This document shows positions 1 through 8,511 of a DNA stretch of 64,000 nt, piece after piece. A program made the translations under genes and the position numbers. The notes under the pieces were generated by a model. That model was not told the origin of the DNA. It saw nothing but the letters and a program-made list of their open reading frames with translations, and ran no database searches. Origin of the DNA: Rossellomorea vietnamensis (GTDB lineage Bacteria > Bacillota > Bacilli > Bacillales > Bacillaceae_B). Location: assembly GCF_008180415.1 (NCBI RefSeq), contig NZ_VTEI01000001.1, positions 429,061-493,060 of the forward strand, written 5' to 3'. Positions within the stretch are counted from its first letter, which is position 1. Every line of letters starts with the position of its first letter.

Positions 1-390
1 GGCGCTGAAGCTGGACGAATCAAAAGCGTAAGCGCCTTGACCAGCCCCGACAGGCAAATGTTCCTCAGAGAAAAAAAGAGGGCTTTCCTTTTATTCTCTG
101 AGGGTTATTTGACCCCGAGGGGCTAGGCGCTGAAGCTGGACGAATCAAAAGCGTAAGCGCCTTGACCAGCCCCGACAGGCAAATGTTCCTCAGAGAAAAA
201 AAGAGGGCTTTCCTTTTATTCTCTGAGGGTTATTTGACCCCGAGGGGCTAGGCGCTGAAGCTGGACGGATCAAAAGCACAAGCGCCTCGAACAGCCCCGA
301 CAGGCAAATGTTCCTCAGAGAAAAAAAAGGCGGGCTTTCCTTTTATTCTCTGAGGGTTATTTGACCCCGAGGGGCTTGGCGCTGAAACTA
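1..390. repeat. Three tandem copies of a 125-bp palindromic intergenic repeat
   Basis: Units at 1-125 and 126-250 appear identical; a third, diverged unit is at 251-377, followed by a partial start of a fourth to about 390. Each unit is a long imperfect hairpin: the left arm holds AGCCCCGACAGGCAAATG and CCTCAGAG, the right arm CTCTGAGG, TTATTTGACC and GAGGGGCT, with a poly-A/poly-T loop and GCGCC/GGCGC ends. Related single copies lie at 24850-24966 and 53765-53876. There is no coding capacity. It behaves like a REP/MITE-like dispersed element; the array may continue left of the window. Confidence 0.85.
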
Positions 391-451
391 GCCGTGAATA
401 CTATAGCTATAAGTTATCCACAGAGGGTGATTTTATAATTTTCTAATCAAT

Positions 452-474
452 AAAAAAAGGCGCCGAAGCACCCT
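452..474 (-). terminator. Rho-independent terminator of the ABC-2 operon
   Basis: On the minus strand a GGGTGC-TTCG-GCGCC hairpin (with one G-U pair) is followed by seven T residues. It lies 20 bp past the stop codon of the permease gene. Confidence 0.7.
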
Positions 475-493
475 TCATGTATACTCACTCAGT

Positions 494-1234
494 CTATTTA
501 TCACTCCAGCGAAAGAACCGGGATGCAAGGTATGTGGAAACCACAGCTATGCCGAGCAGCACACCAACTTCAAGCCCGAATTCTGTAATAGGCGCTTCAC
601 TCCACGTCCCGCGAAGCATTTCGACCACATAATACAAAGGAAGGATTTTTGCTGTATATTGAAGCACCGTAGGCATCATTTCAAGTGGAAAAGTCGCGCC
701 TGATAAAAACAGCATCAGGTTCAGGAACAAAGAGCTGATGGCAGCCGCGCTTTGTGTGTTCTTGGCTAGCGATGTCAGAAAAAGCGCGAAAGGAAAAAAG
801 GCAAGGATGCTGATCAAAAGCGCCAAGAGCGTACTGCCGATATAAGCAGGCATGGACAGGTCATACATCAGCATGCCGAACACCATCAACAGGACAGCAG
901 AGATTGCAAAAATGACGGTCCCCTGGAAGGTATGAGCGGCAAGGATTTTCCACGGCTGAAGCGGGGTTGATTGGTATCTCCTCAGTACACCTGTTTCACG
1001 GTAACCGGTTAATACCGTTCCCAAGGTAAAGAAAGAGGTGGTGACAATATTGACGCCAATCCAGGCAGGAACGAACATTTCAGCAAACATTCTCTCATCC
1101 AATTCCTGCCCGACAAACATGGATCCAAACAGCCAAATCATGGCCACTGGGAATAAAAAGGTCCAAAACACACTGAGGCGGTCTCTGAAGAACATTCTAG
1201 TCTCTAATGTAGCAAGCTTTATAATAGCGGTCAT
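494..1234 (-). CDS. ABC-2 type transporter permease
   Basis: A 246-residue integral membrane protein with about six hydrophobic segments. It has the arrangement of ABC-2 export permeases: an N-terminal cytoplasmic helix before TM1, an RETGVLRRYQSTPL segment after TM2, and an LSGATFPLEMMP re-entrant region before the last helices. It should form the membrane channel of a two-gene drug, antibiotic or lipid exporter. Its start overlaps the stop of the upstream ATPase gene by 4 bp, so the two are translationally coupled. The substrate cannot be told from sequence. Confidence 0.85.
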   Translation of the reverse strand: MTAIIKLATLETRMFFRDRLSVFWTFLFPVAMIWLFGSMFVGQELDERMFAEMFVPAWIGVNIVTTSFFTLGTVLTGYRETGVLRRYQSTPLQPWKILAAHTFQGTVIFAISAVLLMVFGMLMYDLSMPAYIGSTLLALLISILAFFPFALFLTSLAKNTQSAAAISSLFLNLMLFLSGATFPLEMMPTVLQYTAKILPLYYVVEMLRGTWSEAPITEFGLEVGVLLGIAVVSTYLASRFFRWSDK

Positions 1235-2145
1235 CCTGCAGCCTCCTCCTTTTCAAGATAATGAACAAACAGGTCATCAAGAGAGCCTTTTTCAAATTTA
1301 AAATCAGAAAGTACTATCCCATGTTCATGGCAGTATGTAAAAATACGATAAGCTGTCTCCTGCTGATCCTCACTGAAAACCTTAAATACTTTATCCTCTT
1401 TTTCCACCCTGACCACTTCAGGCAGTGCCTCTAAAAATCGCTGATCAACCTGGCCGCTTTCAAATGCAATAAACTGTCCTGATGGGTTGTCTAGTAACTC
1501 TTCAGGTGTATTCAATGCTTTCAGCTCACCGCTGTAAATCATCGCTACACGATCACAAAGCTTTTCTGCTTCCTCCATATAATGGGTCGTGACGACAATC
1601 GTACATCCCTCATCCCTTAACATTCTGATCATCGACCACATTTCCCTCCGCGCATGCGGATCCAACCCCATACTCGGTTCATCAAGAAACACAATTTCAG
1701 GGCTGTGCAGCGTCGCTAGTGCAAGGGTGACCCTTTGCTTCCAGCCGCCGGACAAATCCTCAAAACGCACATTCATTTTCTCATCCAGATTTAATAAGTC
1801 GATCAGATACTCTTTCTTTGTAGTATTACTATAAAACGAGGCAAACAGGTCCATCGCCTCTTTCACCTTCATTTTTCTCTGAATCGAGGTAGCTTGAAAC
1901 TGTACACCTATCCGTTTATTCAACTCTCTCAGCTGCTGGCTGGGAACCAGCCCCAGTACATCTATCGTTCCTTGGGTCGGCTTACTGATTCCCTCAAGCA
2001 TTTCAAGTGTCGTCGTCTTCCCCGCTCCATTCGGTCCGATGATCCCGAAGATTTCTCCTCTTCTTACTGAAAAAGAAATATTTTTCACCGCTTGGACGCT
2101 GCCAAAGTTTTTAGACAAATTTTCAACTGTAATAACGTTCTCCAT
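1231..2145 (-). CDS. ABC transporter ATP-binding protein (DrrA-like export ATPase)
   Basis: A 304-residue nucleotide-binding subunit. Visible motifs are Walker A GPNGAGKTT near residue 38, the signature LSGGWKQR near 131, Walker B IVFLDEPSMGLD near 150, and the switch histidine in VVTTHYMEEAE. The roughly 80 residues after the core form the extra C-terminal domain typical of DrrA/CcmA-type drug-export ATPases. It pairs with the overlapping permease at 494-1234. Start: ATG preceded by a GGGGGAGA-type Shine-Dalgarno. Confidence 0.88.
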   Translation of the reverse strand: MENVITVENLSKNFGSVQAVKNISFSVRRGEIFGIIGPNGAGKTTTLEMLEGISKPTQGTIDVLGLVPSQQLRELNKRIGVQFQATSIQRKMKVKEAMDLFASFYSNTTKKEYLIDLLNLDEKMNVRFEDLSGGWKQRVTLALATLHSPEIVFLDEPSMGLDPHARREMWSMIRMLRDEGCTIVVTTHYMEEAEKLCDRVAMIYSGELKALNTPEELLDNPSGQFIAFESGQVDQRFLEALPEVVRVEKEDKVFKVFSEDQQETAYRIFTYCHEHGIVLSDFKFEKGSLDDLFVHYLEKEEAAG

Positions 2146-2296
2146 TGTTCTCTCCCCCTTATACTTTAATTTCTCTGATTTACAAACCCCTCTACCAGAC
2201 TATGAAGCAAGTCATATGATTAGGGGTTTTTCATGTAAAATTTTTTTAAAATTCTTTTTCACATTTAAAATTAGATTACTTATACATTCCAGCTCT

Positions 2297-2407
2297 TCAA
2301 TTCTTCTTTTCTACATGGAGTTCTCTTTTTTCACTTAATATGATAAAGGCTCCCGCAGCAAGGGCCAGCCCCATAACCAATCCATAGATTTCTCCTCCTG
2401 ACCACAT
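2297..2407 (-). CDS. Possible 36-aa single-span membrane peptide
   Basis: A short reading frame begins MWSGGEIYGLVMG and has one hydrophobic segment, LALAAGAFIIL, then a charged tail. The nearby GGAGGAG lies inside the frame and would better serve an overlapping 16-codon frame, so the start is uncertain. It could be a remnant of a larger gene. Low confidence. Confidence 0.2.
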   Translation of the reverse strand: MWSGGEIYGLVMGLALAAGAFIILSEKRELHVEKKN

Positions 2408-2631
2408 AGCATGTAAACAATTCTTATGAACAAAGCTGAAACTGCGTTGACAAACTATGCCGATCCATTCCATCTTGGCTACTATATATACGGCAGATAA
2501 GTGATTAGGTTTCTTAAAATTCAGATTTTTATAAAGGTAGTCATTGAGATTCCCAAAAGAACTTACATCTTAGGTACTGAGAAGAACTATGCTGAGAGAC
2601 CTGTACCGGTAACACTCACAGGGAATCGTGC

Positions 2632-2760
2632 CAATTTTCACGGCTGACCTGGTTTTCATGGTATGTTTTTCAATGAACCGAGACAATTTTCATGGCTGAC
2701 CCGTTTTTACGGCACGCTTTCCGCCTATCCGTACCATTTTAACAGGCGATTCGTTTCATG
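2632..2760. repeat. Degenerate tandem repeat, about 52-bp period
   Basis: CAATTTTCACGGCTGACC at 2632 recurs as CAATTTTCATGGCTGACC at 2684 (52 bp on) and as a weaker copy near 2734. It lies in the 780-bp gap between the ABC operon and the GH43 gene. I see no convincing gene in the rest of that gap apart from the doubtful peptide at 2297-2407. Confidence 0.5.
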
Positions 2761-2941
2761 CTCCGTTTAACGCCCTACAGAATTCATAAGAATTCAGACC
2801 TTAATTACCTCGTCTGAACTGTTTAATAAACCCTAACATCCTGACTTTTAAAACAACTTAGTTTTTTCGATATACAAAGTATAGGAACTCCGTTATACTA
2901 GTCATGTAAGCACTTAAATTTTTTTAATGGGGAGATTAATT

Positions 2942-3919
2942 ATGAGCAAAAACTCAAAACAAAATGAACCATTAGTTACGCATATTTTCACAGCCGACCC
3001 TTCTGCACATGTTTTCGAAGGAAAGCTTTATATCTATCCTTCTCATGATCTTGACCATAATGGACCGACCAATGATAATGGTGACCAATATGCCATGGAA
3101 GATTACCATGTCTTGTCGATGGAAGATGAAAACGCGCCATGTGTGGATCATGGAGAAGCACTTCATCTAAAAGACGTACCTTGGGCCAGCCAGCAGCTCT
3201 GGGCGCCGGATGCGGCATTCAAGAATGATCAATATTACTTATACTTCCCTGCGAGGGATAAGGACGGAATCTTCAGAATCGGTGTGGCCACAAGTTCTAA
3301 TCCTGCAGGACCTTTCACTCCACAGGAAAATTACATACCGGGAAGCTATAGCATCGATCCCGCTGTATTTGTTGATGAAGATGATAAAGCATATATGTAC
3401 TTTGGAGGATTATGGGGAGGACAGCTCGAGAAGTGGCAGACAGAAACTTTTACAGCTGACGCAGAAGGTCCTGCTCCAAGCGCTCCTGCAATAGGACCGA
3501 GAGTAGCAGAACTGAACGATGACATGCTGACCTTTAAAAATGACCCGTCAGAAATCTCGATTGTCGACGAAGACGGCAATCCGATTACAGCAGGAGATGA
3601 AGACCGAAGATATTTTGAAGGTCCTTGGATGCACAAATATAATGGTCTTTATTATTTGTCTTATTCAACCGGAACCACTCACAAAATCGTCTACGCGGTC
3701 AGCGAAAACCCTCAAGGACCTTTCGTCTTTAAAGGAACGATTCTGACTCCGGTCAGCGGCTGGACCACGCATCATTCTATCGTTCAGTTCAAAGAAAAAT
3801 GGTATCTATTTTATCACGACTGCTCCCTGTCAGGCGGAGTAGATCATAAGCGTTCGGTAAAATTCACTGAGCTGAAATATAACGAAGATGGAAGCATACA
3901 AACGATCGATCCTTATTAA
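2942..3919 (+). CDS. Glycoside hydrolase family 43 (beta-xylosidase / alpha-L-arabinofuranosidase)
   Basis: A 325-residue five-bladed propeller-type glycosidase. The three GH43 acidic residues are recognisable: the Asp in FTADPSAHVF near the N-terminus (general base), the Asp in DPAVFVDEDD (pKa modulator), and the Glu in FEGPWMHKYNGLYYLSYS (general acid). No signal peptide, so it should act in the cytoplasm on imported xylo- or arabino-oligosaccharides. The ATG at 2942 has GGGGAG seven bases upstream; an in-frame ATG at 2927 lies too close to that site. No sugar transporter or regulator is adjacent, so it appears to be a stand-alone gene. Confidence 0.88.
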   Translation: MSKNSKQNEPLVTHIFTADPSAHVFEGKLYIYPSHDLDHNGPTNDNGDQYAMEDYHVLSMEDENAPCVDHGEALHLKDVPWASQQLWAPDAAFKNDQYYLYFPARDKDGIFRIGVATSSNPAGPFTPQENYIPGSYSIDPAVFVDEDDKAYMYFGGLWGGQLEKWQTETFTADAEGPAPSAPAIGPRVAELNDDMLTFKNDPSEISIVDEDGNPITAGDEDRRYFEGPWMHKYNGLYYLSYSTGTTHKIVYAVSENPQGPFVFKGTILTPVSGWTTHHSIVQFKEKWYLFYHDCSLSGGVDHKRSVKFTELKYNEDGSIQTIDPY

Positions 3920-3930
3920 TCGATTCGTTT

Positions 3931-3968
3931 GCCCGGCAGCCGGTTCTCTATTGAGGGCTGGCTTTTTT
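3931..3968 (+). terminator. Terminator of the GH43 gene
   Basis: A GCAGCC / GGGCTGGC stem followed by TTTTTT, 12 bp after the stop codon. Confidence 0.75.
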
Positions 3969-4008
3969 GATGAATTGCTGCTTTTGTATGCATTAGGATG
4001 TTTAGAGA

Positions 4009-4216
4009 CTAATCACCATACTATAATACTTTTTCCTGCTTTTAATAAGGTGTTTACCAGCTAATCACCATACTATAATACTTTTTCCTGCTTTTAATAA
4101 GGTGTTTACCAGCTAATCACCATACTATTATGCTTTTTCCCGATTTTAATAGGGTGTTTTCCAGCTAATCACCATACTATAATACTTTTTCCTGCTTTTA
4201 ATAGGGTGTTTCCGGC
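4009..4216. repeat. Tandem array, four units of 52 bp
   Basis: AATCACCATACTAT occurs at 4011, 4063, 4115 and 4167, exactly 52 bp apart, and a decayed fifth unit follows to about 4250. Each unit carries the AT-rich core TACTATAATAC and ends in GGTGTTT(A/T)CCAG. It lies between the GH43 terminator and the TVP38-like gene and has no coding capacity. Confidence 0.9.
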
Positions 4217-4366
4217 TATTTATCATAATATTATGCTCATACCGGTGAACACCTGTTAAATTTTCTCCTTTCACCTTTAATTGACGATAATAAAGTTAAA
4301 GGGTATGGTTACCTAAATGAAAAACAGAATCTAAATAGAAGTATCTCTAAAACAAGGTGATTTCCC

Positions 4367-4927
4367 GTGGAAAATATAGTAGCAGAATGGCTCGGTTCCC
4401 TGAATGGACCTGCAGCTGCAGGAGTCAGCATCCTTTTAAACATTATCATCAGCACACTCGGGGTCATTCCCAGTGTATTTTTAACAGCGGCTAATATCTC
4501 CATCTTCGGTTTCGAATTTGGTTTATTTCTGTCATTCATTGGGGATGTACTTGGTGCCTTCATCAGTTTCATTCTCTACCGTAAAGGATTAAGAAAAATC
4601 GCAAGCAGGAAGAGCATTCAACAGAAGCATTTAAAAAAGCTGCTGGATTCCAAAGGCGTTGAAGCATTCCTCCTGGTTTTGGGTCTTAGATTGTTTCCTT
4701 TTGCACCATCCGGTTTGGTCACGCTGGCCGGCGCGTTCAGTACAATGGGTATTCTCAATTTCGCAGCCGCAAGTACACTTGGTAAGATCCCGGCCATTCT
4801 TATAGAAGCTTATTCCGTTCAGGAAGTGCTTTTGATGAGTAGAACAGGGAAATTCATTTTGACTCTCACTGCCATTGTGTTGATCGGGTCTTTCATTATC
4901 AGAGTCCGTAAGTCCGCTCGTAAATGA
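4367..4927 (+). CDS. TVP38/TMEM64 (DedA-like, VTT domain) membrane protein
   Basis: A 186-residue polytopic protein with about five hydrophobic segments. It has the VTT-domain hallmarks: a G-x-FLSFIGDVLGAFISF re-entrant segment and the later LRLFPFAPSGLVTLAGAFS, with an Arg and Pro after a helix break. Bacterial members are implicated in lipid-carrier or lipid translocation; the role here is inferred from the family only. The start is GTG with AAGGTGA seven bases upstream. Single gene with its own terminator. Confidence 0.75.
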   Translation: MENIVAEWLGSLNGPAAAGVSILLNIIISTLGVIPSVFLTAANISIFGFEFGLFLSFIGDVLGAFISFILYRKGLRKIASRKSIQQKHLKKLLDSKGVEAFLLVLGLRLFPFAPSGLVTLAGAFSTMGILNFAAASTLGKIPAILIEAYSVQEVLLMSRTGKFILTLTAIVLIGSFIIRVRKSARK

Positions 4928-4950
4928 ATCTTCTGTGAGCCACTAACTAA

Positions 4951-4980
4951 AAAGCATCTGCCTAGAGACAGATGCTTTAA
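4951..4980. terminator. Terminator after the TVP38-like gene
   Basis: Perfect 10-bp stem AAAGCATCTG / CAGATGCTTT with an 8-nt loop, 24 bp after the stop codon. Confidence 0.8.
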
Positions 4981-5035
4981 GCTTATTCAACTGGAGAGGG
5001 CTCATGCGATTATTAAAGTTTGAACTTGGCTCGCT

Positions 5036-5124
5036 CGCTCGTATTCTGGAATTTTCGCTCGTATTTATGTATAAAGCGATCGTATAATCGCATACTCCGC
5101 TAATAAATGTGCATAACCCGGTCG
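5036..5124. repeat. Tandem array of about 21-bp units (cgctcgtat type)
   Basis: CGCTCG or its variants CGATCG, CGCTAA and CGGTCG occur at 5036, 5056, 5077, 5098 and 5119, that is 20, 21, 21 and 21 bp apart. The units resemble the array at 57291-57590. Non-coding. Confidence 0.8.
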
Positions 5125-5337
5125 CAAGCCCCCCGTCAATGCCCCCCTCTAAAATAGCCCACTTTCATGAGCCCCTCCCTTACCGTTTCTTCTCAAGAAG
5201 TCACGCCACAAGACCATTCTCCTATTCGCTGCATGCCAATCAGCTCATTTTCCAAAAAATGCTTCTTAAACTGATAGGATTTCCGATAGGATAGATGGGG
5301 AGGACTTCCCCTATTTCGGATGAAATGGAGTGGGAAA

Positions 5338-6825
5338 ATGAAAAGGTTGGGATTGATTTTGCTTATGCTGTTTTTGATGCTGCCAGTCAGTGCACACGCT
5401 GGGAAAATCGGCGGGAAGGATAATCCCGGTGGTGTTCCCGGACAATGGTATGCCGGAGATGCTCCTGGTTACTCTGACCCTAATAAGCCGGTGCTTGTGT
5501 TTATCCACGGAATCAACAGCTCCTCCAAAATGTGGTGGGAGAGCAACAACATGTATCAAACCGCCCTCAATAATGGGTATCAAACTGCCTTCATCGACGT
5601 TCATCCAGACAAGAACATGTGGGATAATGGAACGATTATCAATAACCGAGTCCGTGACATCTACAACTATTTTGGCCAGAAGAAACTGGTGATAGTCGGC
5701 CACAGCAAAGGTGGTATCGATGCACAAAACGCATTGGTCCATTACGGAGCACACCCTTATGTTTCCAACCTCATCACTTTGTCTACACCTCATCACGGCT
5801 CACAGCTTGCCGATCTTGCTTATAGCGGATGGGCTGGCTGGCTTGCAAGTATTTTAGGAAGCAAAAATGATGCTACTTATTCACTTCAGACCGGATACAT
5901 GAGAAATTACAGGCCTCAGATTGACACACATATCAACCGCTCTAAAAATTCCGTCTTTACTTTGGCCGGTACCAAATGGGGAAGCTTTGGATCTTCTCTA
6001 TATTGGGGAGGACTCTACCTAAGCTCTTACGGTTCCAATGACGGTGCCGTAACGGTTGCCAATTCCCGGCTTCCTTACAGCAAAGAGGTCCGAGTCAGCA
6101 GCTGGAACCATACGACAGTCCGGGAAGGCGGGACATTCCAATATTTCCGCCCTTACTTAACACTTAACGCCCAGCCGGTTGCCGGAATCACATCTGCGGA
6201 ATCAATGAGTGAGCCACTGGCACCGGAACTGGAGCCTGCCAATATCAGTGTCCTTCATAGGGGAGGAGAATTTTCAGCGAGTGCTCTCGAAAACTTCCAG
6301 GTGGAAGAAAACGTTGCTAAACTAGATCTTGACTGGCTCAGCGATAAAAAGATAAAAGATCTTGTAGTGACCAGCCCGTCTGGTGTTGAGTACAGGAAAT
6401 TCACTCATTCAGTAGACGAAGGAGTATTCAAAGGCGGACATCACCACAGCTTTCAGATCCATAAGCCTGAAGCAGGTCAGTGGAGCGTAAAAGTGAACAA
6501 GAACAAAGCAGCCTACCTGATGACAGTCGGCTTCCATTCTGATTTAAACGAAGAGATCATCCTGGACGAGAAGACCCTTGAACTGAAGAACAAAGGCAGC
6601 AAAATTAAAAACTTCCAGGTCAATGTCAATATCAATAAAGATGGCCAGAAGAAGAAAGATGCCTCTATGATGATTTCGCAAAAAGGCAAAGTGCCATTTA
6701 CGTTCAAAGAAGAGGGCGTCTACACCCTCACCCTGGATGTCAAAGGAAAAACCAAAGCGGGGAAAAAATTCGAAAGAACGATCGTTAAATCTATTTACGT
6801 GGACAAAAACGGGAACACGTATTAG
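5338..6825 (+). CDS. Secreted lipase/esterase-like alpha/beta hydrolase
   Basis: A 495-residue exported protein. A signal peptide (MKR, hydrophobic run, cleavage after SAHA) precedes the mature GKIGGKD. The hydrolase domain shows the oxyanion strand VFIHGINSSSKMWW, the nucleophile elbow GHSKGG and LSTPHHGSQLADLA; NDGAV and the histidine in SWNHTTV are likely acid and base. From about residue 300 a second, beta-rich region without catalytic motifs follows, possibly a substrate- or wall-binding domain. ATG 5338 has GGAG seven bases upstream; an in-frame ATG at 5320 lacks one. The exact substrate (triglyceride, short ester or polyester) is unknown. Confidence 0.8.
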   Translation: MKRLGLILLMLFLMLPVSAHAGKIGGKDNPGGVPGQWYAGDAPGYSDPNKPVLVFIHGINSSSKMWWESNNMYQTALNNGYQTAFIDVHPDKNMWDNGTIINNRVRDIYNYFGQKKLVIVGHSKGGIDAQNALVHYGAHPYVSNLITLSTPHHGSQLADLAYSGWAGWLASILGSKNDATYSLQTGYMRNYRPQIDTHINRSKNSVFTLAGTKWGSFGSSLYWGGLYLSSYGSNDGAVTVANSRLPYSKEVRVSSWNHTTVREGGTFQYFRPYLTLNAQPVAGITSAESMSEPLAPELEPANISVLHRGGEFSASALENFQVEENVAKLDLDWLSDKKIKDLVVTSPSGVEYRKFTHSVDEGVFKGGHHHSFQIHKPEAGQWSVKVNKNKAAYLMTVGFHSDLNEEIILDEKTLELKNKGSKIKNFQVNVNINKDGQKKKDASMMISQKGKVPFTFKEEGVYTLTLDVKGKTKAGKKFERTIVKSIYVDKNGNTY

Positions 6826-6889
6826 ATTTTAAATAATCGTCTATTAGGTAAATAACCACATTATTTAATAGGTGCAAATCCAGATCAAT

Positions 6890-6938
6890 AGAAAGGACCT
6901 AACCTAGTATTACTACTAAAATGTTAGGTCCTTTCTGA
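6890..6938. terminator. Hairpin terminator after the lipase-like gene
   Basis: AGAAAGGACCTAAC pairs with GTTAGGTCCTTTCT around a 19-nt loop. It is symmetrical and could act on both strands. Confidence 0.7.
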
Positions 6939-6944
6939 TTCATT

Positions 6945-7036
6945 TAGCCTCTTTTCTTCTCATGATCCCCAATGTATTCAGATTTTTATTTTTTCGGGTT
7001 AGTATCAAATAGCGTCAAATTATACGAAAAAAAGCC
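6945..7036 (+). mobile_element. Partial copy of the GGCTCTTTT-ended MITE
   Basis: About 90 bp aligns with the right half of the element at 53262-53451: shared CTCTTTTCTT, ATCAAATAGC and the terminal TACGAAAA..GCC. The left half is absent. It is the most diverged of the four copies in the window. Confidence 0.55.
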
Positions 7037-7166
7037 CTTTATAAACAATAGTGCACCATTATTGCACCTTAAACAGTATGTAATAAACTACTCATGCAGC
7101 GGGATTCCTATTATTGAATAAAAGTATAAATTTATGATGCCTTAACTGAAGTATAAATTGAAAAAT

Positions 7167-7340
7167 TCAAGAATAAGACTGACTTTCCTTAAACCGCTTT
7201 CTTTGTATGCAGTTTATCAGGATATCGAGTTCTTGACTGATATCTATGGTAACCTGACTATCCAAGCCGTTTTGAGCAGCGGACTTGAATAGTTTTGCCC
7301 TGGTTTCTTCTATTAGCCTGTGCAAATCACACTCTCTCAA
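7167..7340 (-). CDS. Spo0E-like aspartyl-phosphate phosphatase, sporulation regulator
   Basis: A 57-residue protein carrying the family signature SQELD followed by ILINCIQRK. Spo0E-family proteins dephosphorylate Spo0A~P and delay entry into sporulation. Two predicted helices (residues 3-20 and 34-50) match the family's helical hairpin. The start is TTG with a perfect GGAGGAG six bases upstream; an ATG-only search misses it. It stands alone between the lipase-like gene and a LysR regulator. Its length fits the short, cytoplasmic members. Confidence 0.8.
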   Translation of the reverse strand: MRECDLHRLIEETRAKLFKSAAQNGLDSQVTIDISQELDILINCIQRKRFKESQSYS

Positions 7341-7493
7341 AAGAATCTCCTCCAGAGGATAATATAAACAGAATTTGGTATTTTTTCTAGCCTCCTAAAA
7401 ATTATAAAATTTGTTCCTATTAATGTAAATTTAATGATGTTAAACTTTATTTAAGCATTACTTAACAAAAGGGGAAATGGGGTTGAGTTCACA

Positions 7494-8387
7494 GTGAACA
7501 TTGAGCAGATTAAATACATATTGGAAGTAAGCAAAGAGGGGTCCATTACTAAAGCGGCTGAGAGGCTGCACCTTTCTCCTTCAGCCTTGAGCCAGTCTAT
7601 TACTCAATTAGAAAAAGAGTTGGGAGTAACAATTTTTTCACGTTCCCGAAAAGGGACCATCCCCACTTCGGAAGGAAAAAAAGTTTTAAATCGCGGACAT
7701 GAAATGATTCACAGCCTGGAAAAATTGTATAAAGAAATTTCAATAGATAAAGAGGAAAAGCTTTTAAAAATAGGATGTTCTCCCTCCATCACCTATCTTG
7801 TATATGATGCTTTTGTGCTTTTTTACGAAGATCACAGCAATGTAAAAGTAGAAATCATCGAACTGGACCAGGATGAAATTTTGAGCAGGCTGATCCACGG
7901 AGATATAGATTTAGCCTTTTCTCCTTTCGGTGAGGAGGAATTGAAAGGATTGAGAATCAGTGATTTTCTCGATTATCAATTAATCTATACTGGCTATGCC
8001 TGTCTTTGTGCTAGTAAACATTCTCCTCTTTTCTTAAAAGACTTTATCACCCCTGAAGATTTAAAAGGAGAAAAAGTAGTCATGTATAATTCAAAACGAT
8101 CCAATCACTTTGTAAACTCCTATTTGCCGGGTGCTTCTCTTTTATTTACCACTAATAACATAGGGGTATTAAAGAGTGCGATTTTTGATGGACATGCCTC
8201 CTCTCTCGTATATAATTTCACTTTTAAAAACCATATGGACGTAAAAAAAGGGAACCTGGCCATCATTCCCTTCATGAACCCAGGCAAGATTCTCAATTAT
8301 TTTTGGGTCATCTATAACCGGAACAAGGAGCTTTCTTATGAAGCCCAGGAATTTCAAAAGAAAATCATTCAATTGCTTAATGAGTAA
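7494..8387 (+). CDS. LysR-family transcriptional regulator
   Basis: A 297-residue regulator. The N-terminal winged helix-turn-helix (residues 1-60) reads IKYILEVSKEGSITKAAERL, then LSPSALSQSITQLEKELG and FSRSRKG, the canonical LysR pattern. A two-lobed periplasmic-binding-like effector domain covers about residues 88-290. The start is GTG with no strong Shine-Dalgarno. LysR proteins often control a divergent neighbour; the gene upstream on the other strand is the Spo0E-like gene, 153 bp away. No inducer can be inferred. Confidence 0.85.
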   Translation: MNIEQIKYILEVSKEGSITKAAERLHLSPSALSQSITQLEKELGVTIFSRSRKGTIPTSEGKKVLNRGHEMIHSLEKLYKEISIDKEEKLLKIGCSPSITYLVYDAFVLFYEDHSNVKVEIIELDQDEILSRLIHGDIDLAFSPFGEEELKGLRISDFLDYQLIYTGYACLCASKHSPLFLKDFITPEDLKGEKVVMYNSKRSNHFVNSYLPGASLLFTTNNIGVLKSAIFDGHASSLVYNFTFKNHMDVKKGNLAIIPFMNPGKILNYFWVIYNRNKELSYEAQEFQKKIIQLLNE

Positions 8388-8448
8388 GTTTAGAGCTGGA
8401 TTCAGGAACACTGCTTGACAATAGAACTTTAATACTTTCTTATCCTAT

Positions 8449-8479
8449 AAAAAAGAGATTAACGCAGTGTGCGTTAATC
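8449..8479 (-). terminator. Terminator of the 10.7-8.5 kb operon
   Basis: On the minus strand GATTAACGC / GCGTTAATC (5-nt loop) is followed by TCTTTTTT. It closes the hydrolase operon and faces the end of the LysR gene. Confidence 0.8.
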
Positions 8480-8511
8480 CCTCCCCTTAATTGCTTTGGT
8501 GTGTATGTCCT

